64,000 bases of DNA from PALSA-693 sp963729695. Lineage in GTDB: Bacteria; Actinomycetota; Acidimicrobiia; Acidimicrobiales; Palsa-688. Below, piece after piece: positions 19,168 through 27,495 of this stretch (position 1 is its first letter; each line of letters opens with the position of its first letter). The translations under genes and the position numbers were made by a program. Where the stretch lies: contig CAVSOT010000003.1 of NCBI GenBank assembly GCA_963729695.1, forward strand, positions 496,001 through 560,000, written 5' to 3'. The notes below the pieces were generated by a model. It saw only the letters and a list, made by a program, of their open reading frames with translations. It was not told the DNA's origin and ran no database searches.

Positions 19168-20069
19168 GACCCCTCCCCGCTCGTACCCCCGGTTCCGCTC
19201 GTACCGCCGGACCCGCCCGGACCGCCAGTCGACCCGCCCGGACCGCCAGTCGACCCGCCCGCCGGCGCCTCTGATGCTGCCGCCCCCAACCGGACGGCAA
19301 GCTCGGAAGCATCATCAAGCCGGTCACGAGGATCGGCCGCGAATACCGCCTTGAGCGTGGCGGCCAGCCACACCGGCAGCGTTTCGTCCACCTCCGGTCG
19401 GGTGAACAGGACCCGCTGGACGGCGGTCACGGTGGGATCTCGCTCGATGTCGGCGTAAAGAGGCCGGCCCGAGACCAAGCCGTGCAAGGTTGCGGCGAGG
19501 GCCCATACGTCCGACGCGCGTGACGGAGGGTCACCCCGGAGGAGACCCGGCTCCAGGACGGCCACATCCCGCCAATCGGTGAGGGTTGTAATCCGGCCGG
19601 GTGGCGCCCCGAGTACGGGAGGAGCCAGCACCGCTCCTCGGTCGGTCAGGAGGATGGCGCCCGCATTGATACTTCCATGGGCCAGGCCGGCCTCGTGCAT
19701 CTGGTGCGCCCCGAGGGCGGCTTCGGCCACGGCCTGAACGGTGCTGGCCGGATCGAGTGGGAACGTCGGATCGCCGACGCTGCCGCCCGGCGCCGATTCG
19801 GTGGCCAGGTACACCCCGCCACCATCAGGGTCCAGGTCGGGCCCGACCTCGAGCAGCTGCAGGAGCCTTCGAGACCGGACGGCGGCCAGTCGGCTCAGCT
19901 CTCGGGTCAAGTCACGCCAGCCTGAAGCGTCGACCGGGAGCTCGGCAACCATCACCTCCGGAGCGACGTCCTCGAAGCGCTCCGGTGAGCGGCACACGTA
20001 GCGCGGTTGGTCAGCCCCTGCCGAAGGGACCGATCGGACCACCTCGAAATCCGCGATCGACGACCGCAA
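19164..20069 (-). CDS. Serine/threonine protein kinase-like pseudokinase
   Basis: 301-residue protein with the fold of a bacterial Hanks-type kinase but without its catalytic residues. The beta-3 strand reads VMVAELPVD (no VAIK lysine), the HRD motif is HGS (131-133), no DFG is found, while the C-lobe helix DVWALAATLHGLVSGRPLY (187-205) is well kept. The C-terminus (269-301) is Gly/Ser/Thr repeats. TTG 20069 is chosen as start because AGGAGGT (20073-20079 on this strand) precedes it; an ATG at 20156 would add a proline-rich leader and run into the divergent promoter. It overlaps the FHA gene by 4 nt. Likely a phospho-independent scaffold (inference). Confidence 0.75.
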   Translation of the reverse strand: MRSSIADFEVVRSVPSAGADQPRYVCRSPERFEDVAPEVMVAELPVDASGWRDLTRELSRLAAVRSRRLLQLLEVGPDLDPDGGGVYLATESAPGGSVGDPTFPLDPASTVQAVAEAALGAHQMHEAGLAHGSINAGAILLTDRGAVLAPPVLGAPPGRITTLTDWRDVAVLEPGLLRGDPPSRASDVWALAATLHGLVSGRPLYADIERDPTVTAVQRVLFTRPEVDETLPVWLAATLKAVFAADPRDRLDDASELAVRLGAAASEAPAGGSTGGPGGSTGGPGGSGGTSGTGGTSGEGS

Positions 20070-20140
20070 AGCACCTCCTGATGCACCGACTGGCCCGAGC
20101 GTACCGGCGCGGGTACCACCACTTCCGGCATGGGGAGGAT

Positions 20141-20169
20141 TTGCAGACCTATACACATCTAAATATAAT
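20141..20169 (+). promoter_or_regulatory. Strong promoter, TTGCAG-17 bp-TATAAT
   Basis: The -35 TTGCAG (20141-20146) and a perfect -10 TATAAT (20164-20169) are separated by 17 bp. The ATG of the transglycosylase/NlpC gene is 8 nt after the -10, so the mRNA would be leaderless or nearly so. The island is clearly AT-rich compared with its surroundings and is the best sigma-70-type promoter in the window. Confidence 0.75.
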
Positions 20170-20177
20170 GAAACACC

Positions 20178-21182
20178 ATGAAACTTGTTTTGAGCGGGGC
20201 GTTGCTCGGTCTCGCCCTCCTGGCGTCGATACCCTTTCTGGTCGCCGCCGTGGCCGGATTGCCGCTGAGCAGCATGGTCGGCGAGGCGGACGCCGCCGGC
20301 GCCGGGGCACCTTCCGGCTATGGGCCAGCCGGTGGTGCATCCGGGACCTCGACGACGGATGGCATTCCGGCCCAGATGCTCGAGTTATACGGGCGCGCCT
20401 CGGCCAGCTGCCCCGGTTTGCCGTGGACCGTGCTGGCGGCCATTGGCACCGTCGAATCTGCCAATGGCACCTCGACACTCCCGGGCGTCCATTCGGGGGC
20501 GAACCCGGCTGGGGCAGAAGGGCCGATGCAGTTCCTACCGGCGACCTTCGGGGCGTACGCCTTTCCTGTCCCTGGGGGCGGGCAGAACCCGCCGAGCCCT
20601 TACGACCCCACGGACGCGGTCTTTGCCGCGGCTAGAGATCTCTGCGGCAACGGGGCTGCCGGCGGCGCCGATCTCGCCCGGGCGGTCTTCGCCTACAACC
20701 ACAACGCCAGCTACGTCGAACAGGTGCTGGCGCTGGCGGACCAGTACGGGCAGGCAACCGGCGCCTCCTCGCCGGGGGATGAGGCGGGATTTATCGCGGC
20801 CCAGTGGGCGCTGGCCCAGGTTGGAACCCCCTACGTCTGGGGCGGGGAGACGGTTGGGGTGGGCTTCGATTGCTCCGGCCTGGTGCAAGCGGCTTACGCG
20901 GCCGCAGGGGTGCACCTTCCTCGGGTGGCCCAGAGCCAGTTCGACGCGGGGGTCCAACTGGCGGACGGCACCGTCCTGGTCGTGGGCGACCTGGTCTTCT
21001 TCGGAGGGGGCCCTGACGACATCTCTCACGTCGGAATATACGTCGGTCAGAACGAAGGGCAATTCCTGATGGTCGACGCTCCCCACACCGGCGCAGACGT
21101 CAGGGTGGAGGCCTTCCCGGCCACTCCTGGTGCGGTGTGGGGCAGCGACATCTACGTGGGAGCGACCCGGCCGGACCGCTGA
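20178..21182 (+). CDS. Secreted lytic transglycosylase/NlpC-P60 peptidoglycan hydrolase
   Basis: 334-residue exported two-domain wall hydrolase. Signal/TM segment 1-30; an SLT-type transglycosylase domain (about 60-190) with catalytic Glu93 in GTVESANG and the GPMQFLPATF motif; an NlpC/P60 endopeptidase domain (about 200-334) with Cys232 (FDCSGLV), His284 (SHVGIYVG) and His303 (APHTG). It would cut both the glycan chain and the stem peptide. The same domain pair is seen in actinobacterial conjugation hydrolases and in RpfB/RipA-like systems. It is divergent from the pseudokinase-FHA operon. Confidence 0.9.
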   Translation: MKLVLSGALLGLALLASIPFLVAAVAGLPLSSMVGEADAAGAGAPSGYGPAGGASGTSTTDGIPAQMLELYGRASASCPGLPWTVLAAIGTVESANGTSTLPGVHSGANPAGAEGPMQFLPATFGAYAFPVPGGGQNPPSPYDPTDAVFAAARDLCGNGAAGGADLARAVFAYNHNASYVEQVLALADQYGQATGASSPGDEAGFIAAQWALAQVGTPYVWGGETVGVGFDCSGLVQAAYAAAGVHLPRVAQSQFDAGVQLADGTVLVVGDLVFFGGGPDDISHVGIYVGQNEGQFLMVDAPHTGADVRVEAFPATPGAVWGSDIYVGATRPDR

Positions 21183-21335
21183 TCCGGCGCCCGTCCGAAC
21201 CGGAACGCGCCGTCAAGCTCCCCCGGGCGCCGACCGGTGATCAGGGGGTGTGAAATGCGGTTAGCATGGCCTTGGCGAACGCAGGACAAGAGGTGGCGGC
21301 GCGTCCCGTCTCCCAGGGGTGAATCTGGAGCTCGC

Positions 21336-22727
21336 ATGAAGCGTGTGTCACGCATGGCAGCGGCGGTAGGCATGATCATTGGCGTAGTGAGCGTGGCCGC
21401 GTCGGTTCCTGGTGCCATCGTGGGGGCGCCCGCTCCGGCCGCGGCGGCGCCGGCAACACCAGGCGGGTCCGTGAGCTCGCAAGCGTTCGCCGATCCCGGG
21501 GTCCTGGCGTACGGCGATGCGCACTTCTCCGGGGCCCCGACGAACGTCGAGCTGTCGTCGCCCGCCGTTGGCATGGCGGCCGACCCGAACGGCGGCTACT
21601 GGCTGGTTGCCGCCGACGGTGGGGTCTTCTCCTACGGAGGGGCTCCCTTCTACGGCTCCGCAGGCGGGGTCAATCTCTACGGTCCCATCGCCGGGATGGC
21701 TTCCACCCCGGACGGCAAGGGCTATTGGCTGGTGGCCCTGGACGGTGGCATCTTCAGCTTCGGTGACGCCAAGTTCTATGGGTCGACCGGCGGTATCCGG
21801 CTCAATCAACCGATTGTGGGGATGGCTGCCACCCCGGACGGCGGTGGGTACTGGTTGGTGGCCTCCGACGGCGGGATCTTCTCTTTCGGCGATGCCCGTT
21901 TCTACGGGTCATTGGGCAACATCAAGCTGGACGCGCCGATCGTGGGCATGGCGACCGCCCCCCATGGCAGCGGGTATTGGCTGGTGGCCTCCGATGGCGG
22001 CATCTTCACGTTTGGGAACGCCCCGTTTGCAGGATCGGTGGCCAACCGGGGTATCTCCGACTGGGTCACCGGCATGGCGGCGACGCCCGACGGTAAGGGC
22101 TACTGGATAGCCAACGTCAACGGGGCGGTGTACACCCTCGGTGATGCCACGTTCTACGGCAACAATCTGGGTACGCCGCGCACGGAGATCATCGCGGACA
22201 TCGCGGCCACACCCGACGGAAAGGGATATTGGCTCCTCGAGCCGGACGCCTTCCCCACCGCGTTCAGCCATCCAGGCGGCGGTGGAGCCATCGTTGCTAC
22301 CGCGGCGGGACAGGTGCAGGGGGATCCCGTTTCCGGGTATTTCTGCAACCCCTACGGGCCCTGCGAAGCATGGTGTGCCTTGTTCTCCACGTGGGTGTGG
22401 GCGACGGCAGGAGTGCCGATACCGATCTACCCGTTCGTCGGGGACGTGTACACCTGGGCTGCCCAGCACACCGCCGTCCTACCGCCGACGGCACGCCCCT
22501 CGCCGGGTGACGCTGTCCTCTACGGAACGGGCCCGCAAAACGTGGATACGGCCGTCCATATGGGCATCGTGGCCCAGGTCTGGCCGGATGGGGCCATTGA
22601 CACCATCGAGGGTGATGCCGGGCCGGGCCCGTCCGGTGGCTTCAACGTGATCATCAACGGTCCCTTCCTGCCGAAGGACTCCGTCGTCTACAACGGGTTC
22701 GGGATCTTTGCGTTCGCGGTCCCGTAA
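21336..22727 (+). CDS. Secreted beta-propeller repeat protein with C-terminal CHAP-like amidase domain
   Basis: 463-residue exported protein. Signal peptide 1-40 (AAAAPA cleavage region). Six repeats of 42-43 residues, each with GYWLV followed by DGGIFSFGDA-FYGS, with GYW at about 87, 129, 172, 213, 256 and 297; this repeat family is abundant in Acidimicrobiia. Residues 318-463 look like a CHAP cysteine amidase: Cys347 in CEAWCALF, His408 in VHMGIV, and acidic Glu425 in TIEGDAG. ATG 21336 follows a CTGGAG ribosome binding site and opens a signal peptide. The propeller may bind wall glycans and position the amidase (inference). Confidence 0.75.
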   Translation: MKRVSRMAAAVGMIIGVVSVAASVPGAIVGAPAPAAAAPATPGGSVSSQAFADPGVLAYGDAHFSGAPTNVELSSPAVGMAADPNGGYWLVAADGGVFSYGGAPFYGSAGGVNLYGPIAGMASTPDGKGYWLVALDGGIFSFGDAKFYGSTGGIRLNQPIVGMAATPDGGGYWLVASDGGIFSFGDARFYGSLGNIKLDAPIVGMATAPHGSGYWLVASDGGIFTFGNAPFAGSVANRGISDWVTGMAATPDGKGYWIANVNGAVYTLGDATFYGNNLGTPRTEIIADIAATPDGKGYWLLEPDAFPTAFSHPGGGGAIVATAAGQVQGDPVSGYFCNPYGPCEAWCALFSTWVWATAGVPIPIYPFVGDVYTWAAQHTAVLPPTARPSPGDAVLYGTGPQNVDTAVHMGIVAQVWPDGAIDTIEGDAGPGPSGGFNVIINGPFLPKDSVVYNGFGIFAFAVP

Positions 22728-22766
22728 CGTCAGCGACCCCGCCGACCACCATCCCGAACGGGAGAT

Positions 22767-23387
22767 TCAGCCTCTGAGGCTGGCCAGGATGGCGGAGGTC
22801 GTGTCCGCGTCGGCGTCGACCAAGAGCCACATCTCTGCACCAGTGTTGGCCTGCCAGGCGTCGATGGCCGTCGCCCGAAACCCGCCGGGTCGGGTCACGA
22901 GATACCGGTAGGCCACGTTTGCCCCCGGAACGCTGGTCGCAGTGGCCACCCCGATCTGGTACGCGGTCGGCCGCGGTTCGCCGAAGGCGGCGAAGGAGGA
23001 TGGCGGGGTTTCACCCGCTTTGGGCGCGTCGGCCCGGGCATCGACGTGTTCGGCGGCCCAGCCGGTCGTTCCCTGGGTATCGAGGTCGCCGACGTCGTCG
23101 GTGTAGGCCTCGCTCTGCGACCAGCTCGAGGGAACTGCGTAGGCAAAGTAGCCATCACTCACGGACTGGTACCCCGGGGGCACGCTCAACGGGCGGATGG
23201 AGGGGCCGCCGCGACTGGCGATCAGGGCCGCCAGGAGGGCGGCGGTGCCGACCAGCAAGGAAGGTACGAGGATGTAGGAAATGAGCCGCCGATTCCGGCG
23301 GCGGGTAGCCCGCTCATGGGGAGTGAGCTCGGCGCCTCGGCGCCGTTCAAGATCTGCTTCGGGTCGGTCGACCGGAAGTTCTGTCAC
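22767..23387 (-). CDS. Membrane-anchored protein of unknown function
   Basis: 206-residue protein, not recognised. It has a charged cytoplasmic N-terminus (1-36), one TM (about 37-58, LISYILVPSLLVGTAALLAAL) and an extracytoplasmic domain that begins PPGYQSVSDGYFAYAVPSSW, a pattern like the LpqN/DUF1795 family of mycobacterial surface proteins, though this is only a resemblance. GTG 23387 is taken because the frame upstream is compositionally random. It is convergent with the CHAP gene (39 nt apart). Confidence 0.55.
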   Translation of the reverse strand: MTELPVDRPEADLERRRGAELTPHERATRRRNRRLISYILVPSLLVGTAALLAALIASRGGPSIRPLSVPPGYQSVSDGYFAYAVPSSWSQSEAYTDDVGDLDTQGTTGWAAEHVDARADAPKAGETPPSSFAAFGEPRPTAYQIGVATATSVPGANVAYRYLVTRPGGFRATAIDAWQANTGAEMWLLVDADADTTSAILASLRG

Positions 23388-23570
23388 CTGATCATGCTGG
23401 CACGGGCGAGCGCCGCGAGCCATCCGGGTGGTGTCGGGGTCGGGCGACCCGGCATCCAGGACCGGCCGTTCTCGTGGTCCGCCGCCGTCGACCCGACCGG
23501 CGCCGAGCGCGGCCGAGACCGGGTCCGAGCGGGGCCGGCAGCGCGGCCGGGACCGGGCCCGAGCGCGCAA

Positions 23571-23614
23571 ACCGGCACAGGAGCATGTGCCTTCTCGGCA
23601 TCTCCTGTGCCGGT
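23571..23614 (+). repeat. Perfect 13-bp inverted repeat with 18-nt loop
   Basis: ACCGGCACAGGAG (23571-23583) is repeated in reverse complement at 23602-23614. The size fits an RNA hairpin, an operator for a dimeric regulator, or a terminator without a U-tract. It lies 184 nt upstream of the GTG at 23387 (minus strand). Confidence 0.7.
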
Positions 23615-23958
23615 CCGCCTGACCATGGTGTGCGGCACCAACTCTCTGTTGTGGGACCGCCTCGTCCCGAGTGCCGCCATCTCGAGGCACTCGGCCATAG
23701 GGCCGGCCAAGTCGAGGGCCCGCGCACCATGACCAACATCAGTGGGCTCGGGTCACGCAGACGCCGAAACCCAAGTCTCAGCGGGGCGGACCGTCCTCCT
23801 CGGACGAGCTCCATGTTCCCACGGTGCCCTCCTTTCCCTGTCCCGTCGGATACCGACGCTGGATGCCGGGCTTGATGCCCAACTTCCGTGCCCTCCATTC
23901 AAGGCCCGGCCGGCGCGCCTGTCAAGAGCCCGCAAGGTCGAATCGAATTGAGGAGCCT

Positions 23959-23974
23959 GGGACTGCCGAGTCCC
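23959..23974 (-). terminator. Hairpin downstream of the small membrane protein gene
   Basis: GGGACT-GCCG-AGTCCC is a 6-bp stem with a 4-nt loop, 50 nt beyond the stop at 24025 on the minus strand. It lacks a U-tract, as is usual for actinobacterial terminators. Confidence 0.35.
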
Positions 23975-24024
23975 GACCTTGACGGGGCGGCGGACGCCCA
24001 GTGGAGCCGGCCAGCCGGTCGCGC

Positions 24025-24306
24025 TCAGACGATCTGGTCGCGCGAACGACGACGGCTGATGCGTCGCCAGATCAGGGCAGCCACGGCGGCCACAATGGCC
24101 ACCTTGATGATCAGCCCGGCGAGATGAAAGACCAAGCCGAGAAGCCAGAACCCCAGAGCCAGGGCGAGCACGGCGACAACCACGACGATCGCAATCATCA
24201 CGACGAGGCTGAAGACGCTTTGCTTGTGGGGCCGCCCCTGCTCCGGACCGCCGTAGCTGTGCTCACTGCTCGAGCTACCGAAGCCCCCGAAGTCGTAGTT
24301 GTGCAT
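24025..24306 (-). CDS. Small two-TM membrane protein
   Basis: 93-residue protein, not assigned to a family. The N-terminus is rich in Gly, Ser, Tyr and His (MHNYDFGGFGSSSSEHSYGG); two hydrophobic helices (about 33-56 and 58-78) follow, and the tail is Arg-rich (WRRISRRRSRD). The ATG at 24306 is preceded by an excellent ribosome binding site (GAAGGAGGAATC). It lies upstream of and in the same direction as nothing else; the 105 nt before it separate it from the LiaR-like regulator's stop. Confidence 0.6.
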   Translation of the reverse strand: MHNYDFGGFGSSSSEHSYGGPEQGRPHKQSVFSLVVMIAIVVVVAVLALALGFWLLGLVFHLAGLIIKVAIVAAVAALIWRRISRRRSRDQIV

Positions 24307-24411
24307 GATTCCTCCTTCGCCACTAATGCTACGAAGGCCCCTCCGCGAGGACATCGTCCGCCGGAGCGATTCTCGTCTCCATCCGAAGGCTGATCTTGAC
24401 CCTGCCGGGGC

Positions 24412-25079
24412 TCAACGCACCGACCCGCCGGGCTCCACCAGCCCGTAGTCGTAGGCCATAACCACCGCCTGGATGCGATCGCGAACGCCGAGCTTGCCGA
24501 GGATGTGGTTGACGTGGGTCTTCACCGTCGTCTCGCTGATGTAGAGGCGTTCGGCGATCTCTGCGTTGCTGGCGCCGCGAACCACCTCTCGCAGGACGTC
24601 CAGCTCGCGATCGGTCAGGTCGGCGAAGCGGTCGGGCATGTGGCCAGGTGGGGGGCGTCAGGACGGCGGGCGAACTCGTCGAGGAGGCGTTTGGTCATCT
24701 TCGGTTCCACCAGGGCGTTGCCGGCGTGGGCCGCCCGAATGGCAGCCACCAGCTCCTCCGGAGGCGATGCCTTCAGAAGGAAGCCGCTAGCCCCGGCTCG
24801 CACCGCGGAAAAGAGGTGTTCGTCCAAGTCGAAGGTGGTCAGCACCACCACCTTCGTTCCACTCTGCTCGACCAGCCGCCGGCATGCCTCCACCCCGTCG
24901 AGTCGGGGCATCCGCACGTCCATGAGGACGACGTCGGGGTGCAGCCTGTTGGCCTCCTCGATGGCTTCGTACCCGTCGGCGGCCTCGCCGACCACCTGGA
25001 GATCGTCCTCCGTCTCCAGGACGAGACGGAGCCCCCTGCGCACCATCGCCTCGTCGTCGGCCAAGAGCAAGCGGATCAC
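24412..25079 (-). CDS. LiaR/NarL-type response regulator (one frame break)
   Basis: About 220-residue regulator. Receiver domain MIRLLLADDEAMVRRG with Asp54 (VLMDVRMP) and LLKASPP; NarL-type HTH LTDRELDVLREVVRG with ETTVKTHVNHILGKL. The frame breaks near 24635 in the interdomain linker (APHLA then MPDRFADL), so the two domains appear in different frames; the fault is probably sequence error but a natural split cannot be excluded. GTG start at 25079. It is the evident partner of the histidine kinase at 25452-26354, though 372 nt away. Confidence 0.8.
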
Positions 25080-25345
25080 CGCTACAGTTTCGCCGCTGGC
25101 ACGGGCGGGGGTGGCGATCGGTCCGGGGTGGCGGCCCTGATCGGGGTGCGGGGCGGTCGGGGGCGGGAATCCGCTCCACCTTTGGACAGATAAGCAGCGT
25201 GAGGCTGCTCAGATGTCCATTTGTCGCGGTGGGCGAGCGGGGGGTGGCATGTGGGACGGGCGGGGACGTCGGGTGATCAGCGGGCCCGAATGAGGGCGAC
25301 GATGGCGACGCGCGCCGGCGGGCTGGCCAGGTCAGCCGGCCCAGG

Positions 25346-25445
25346 CCGAGGTCACCCGCCGGCCGGGGTCACCCGGCGGCCGAGGTCACCACCGGCCCAG
25401 GTCACCGGCGGCCGAGGTCACCCGGCGGCCCAGGCCACCCGGCGG
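25346..25445. repeat. Six tandem ~17-bp repeats between kinase and regulator genes
   Basis: Units of consensus CCGAGGTCACCCGGCGG (16-17 bp) start at 25346, 25363, 25380, 25396, 25412 and 25429. A weaker unit may precede at about 25325. Each contains GGTCACC. The array fills most of the untranslated gap 25080-25451 and would be transcribed within the operon mRNA. The rest of the gap shows no gene. Confidence 0.8.
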
Positions 25446-25451
25446 CCGCCC

Positions 25452-26354
25452 TCAGGCGACGTTGAGCAGCACGACCGGGATGCTGGCGTGCACTCGCCAG
25501 CCCGGCCCGGGCCGGCGCGGCCCCGCCTCCAGCGTCCCCCCGATGGCGGCCAGCCGTTCTTGCATCCCAACCAGGCCGTGCCCCCCTCCTGACCCGCTGC
25601 GCGCCACGGCGGTCTGGGCCCCGGTGCCTTCGTCGTCCACGAACACCGTGATGGCGGCTGGTGAGTAGATCACCTGAACGTCGATGGGACTCTCCCCCCC
25701 ATAGCGAACGGCGTTGGTGAGCGCTTCCTGGATCAATCGGTACAGGATCATTTCCACGCTGGCGGGCAGCGGAGGCGGATCTCCGAGGGCGTGGAAGGTC
25801 ACCGTTCGGCCGGTCTGGCGCACGGCGTCGACCAGCGCGGGAAGGTCGGAAAGGTGGGGGAGCGGCGTGCGATTGGCGTCATCGTCCACGTCGGGCCTAT
25901 CGGTGGCGGCTCCGATCGAGGCATCGGCGCCGCGGAGCACGGCCAGCATGCCTTCGAGCTCGCTGAGGGTCTGACGTCCGGTCTTCTCGGCTGCCTCAAG
26001 GGACTCCGTCGCCGACTCGGGCTTGGTGGCGCCCACCCGGCGGGCCGCCGCGATCTGGATGGTCATCAGGCTGACGCCATGGGCGACGATGTCGTGGAGC
26101 TCACGGGCGATCCGCACCCGTTCCTCGGCCACGGCCAACTGGGCGCTGCGGTCCTCCTCCACCTGCATGCGCCGGGCCCGATGGAGCAGCAGCCCCACCC
26201 CGAGGGAAATGACGAAGAGCGGCCAGAAGAGGGCCGCAGTCACCCGGAAAACCCCGAGGCTGTCCATGAGAAAGGCCGCCCCGAGGAGCAGGAAAAACGT
26301 GCCTACCGCCACCCGGGAGGTCCGGTATTGATAGGTCGCTACAGCCGCGGTCAT
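25452..26354 (-). CDS. LiaS/NarX-type sensor histidine kinase
   Basis: 300-residue kinase. Two TM helices (about 15-32 and 40-57) with almost no external loop, so it senses within or at the membrane. HisKA_3 dimerisation domain with RELHDIVAHG (His87), then HATPase with RLIQEALTNAVRYGG, VDDEGTG and GGGHGLVGMQERL. Start ATG 26354 overlaps the stop of the LiaF-like gene (ATGA). It should phosphorylate the regulator encoded at 24412-25079. The short-loop topology and the LiaF-like partner suggest a cell-envelope stress system. Confidence 0.85.
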   Translation of the reverse strand: MTAAVATYQYRTSRVAVGTFFLLLGAAFLMDSLGVFRVTAALFWPLFVISLGVGLLLHRARRMQVEEDRSAQLAVAEERVRIARELHDIVAHGVSLMTIQIAAARRVGATKPESATESLEAAEKTGRQTLSELEGMLAVLRGADASIGAATDRPDVDDDANRTPLPHLSDLPALVDAVRQTGRTVTFHALGDPPPLPASVEMILYRLIQEALTNAVRYGGESPIDVQVIYSPAAITVFVDDEGTGAQTAVARSGSGGGHGLVGMQERLAAIGGTLEAGPRRPGPGWRVHASIPVVLLNVA

Positions 26355-27463
26355 CGGTGGCCACACCCCGAGCTGCCGATCAGGATCCGGCCGGCGGTCT
26401 GGTGGACGTTGAGCGTGAGCATCGGCCCACTGGTAGACGAGATGGTGCGCTGATAGTGAGGGTCGAAACCGCTCGCCACCGAGGTGCCGTTCACGCAGAT
26501 TTGGCCGCCCCCGACCCGGGCGTTGATCGAGATGCCGTAGCTGTGCACTGCCGGGAGGTTGACGGTCGTGTTGCCGGCCACGCTCACGATCCGCACCGTC
26601 TGGGAATTCGCCAAGGAGCCCCCGTTGACATTCACCGTCAAGTTGCCGAATCCACCATGGACGGTGTTGGCGGGGAGCTGGGCCGTTGACACGGCCACGG
26701 TCCTGTTGCCGAAGGTGATGCCGTTGAGCGTGCCCCCCAGGCCGAACGTGGTGGAGGTGGCGATCAGGACCACGAGCATCCCCAGGCCGAGCCACACGGG
26801 CCAGGAACGCCGGCTCAGGCTCCAGTCGGTCCGGCCGGTGACGACCAGCGAGGCGCCGAGCACCATCAGCCCTATGGCCACCACCGCTTCGATCGAGACG
26901 TGCAGGACACCGGTCGCGCCGATGAGCCAGGCCACGCCGAAGAGGACGGCCAACGTCCCGACGACGGTGGTCGCGTCCCAGCGGTGGCGCAGTGGGGGCA
27001 GCGTTCGCGACCGCCGCCCGGGCCGGTTCCACGAGGGAGTGGCCGCCCACGGCGGGCCGCCTGCGCCCTCGGGGGGGTGCGCCGCATCCGCCGCGCTTGA
27101 CGATCGGTCGGGCGGTCCCGGAGGACCGCCCGACCGGCCGCCCGGCGCACCCGATCGGCGAGGCGGGGCGCCGGGCGGCGGCGGGGGGGCCCAGGGGGGA
27201 CGACCCCACCCACCGTAACCATGGCCCCAGCCCGGTGGGGCCCAGGGCTTGCCGTGCCGCCGGCGGGGCGGAGCGGCCCAGTTGTTGCGCATGCCCCGGC
27301 GGGCTTCGTCGGTCATGTCGCGCAGTCCGTGACGTACCGCTCGTCCCGGACCGTGCCCGCCCCGCATGGCGTCGTCGACGGCGTTTCGGAAGTCGCGCGC
27401 CAGAGAGCGCGCCAGCGCTCCGATGTCTTCTGCCACTTTCCGGAACTCGTCGTCCCTGGCCAC
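26351..27463 (-). CDS. LiaF-like membrane protein with Pro/Gly-rich linker
   Basis: 370-residue protein. Its N-terminal helical cytoplasmic segment (FRKVAEDIGALARSLARDF) resembles regulators tethered to the membrane. A Pro/Gly/Arg-rich linker follows (about 60-155), then several TM helices (about 170-250) with VLFGVAWLIGATG typical of LiaF/YvqF and PspC-LiaF proteins, and an external beta-rich domain (260-370) with repeated hydrophobic strands (TVAVSTAQL, GNLTVNVNG, TVNLPAV) like the LiaF/DUF4097 beta-solenoid. The GTG start is first in the LiaF-kinase-regulator operon. LiaF proteins hold their kinase in check until envelope stress; this role here is inferred. Confidence 0.7.
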   Translation of the reverse strand: MARDDEFRKVAEDIGALARSLARDFRNAVDDAMRGGHGPGRAVRHGLRDMTDEARRGMRNNWAAPPRRRHGKPWAPPGWGHGYGGWGRPPWAPPPPPGAPPRRSGAPGGRSGGPPGPPDRSSSAADAAHPPEGAGGPPWAATPSWNRPGRRSRTLPPLRHRWDATTVVGTLAVLFGVAWLIGATGVLHVSIEAVVAIGLMVLGASLVVTGRTDWSLSRRSWPVWLGLGMLVVLIATSTTFGLGGTLNGITFGNRTVAVSTAQLPANTVHGGFGNLTVNVNGGSLANSQTVRIVSVAGNTTVNLPAVHSYGISINARVGGGQICVNGTSVASGFDPHYQRTISSTSGPMLTLNVHQTAGRILIGSSGCGHR

Positions 27464-27495
27464 GGGTAAAGGCTACGGCGACCGATCGATTCGCG

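Larger units (their letters stand above)
23388..24024 (+). other. Gene-free interval of 637 nt
   Basis: No frame on either strand has a plausible start, ribosome binding site and protein-like sequence; the longest open frames are Arg/Pro/Gly-rich. It contains a perfect 13-bp inverted repeat (23571-23614) and a hairpin (23959-23974). It may hold the promoter of the gene starting at 23387 on the minus strand, but no convincing box was found. Confidence 0.5.

Noticed and set aside
20070..20156. Start of the pseudokinase at ATG 20156
   Set aside because: The extra 29 residues are low-complexity, and the codons would run to within a few bases of the divergent TTGCAG/TATAAT promoter. TTG 20069 has an excellent AGGAGGT.
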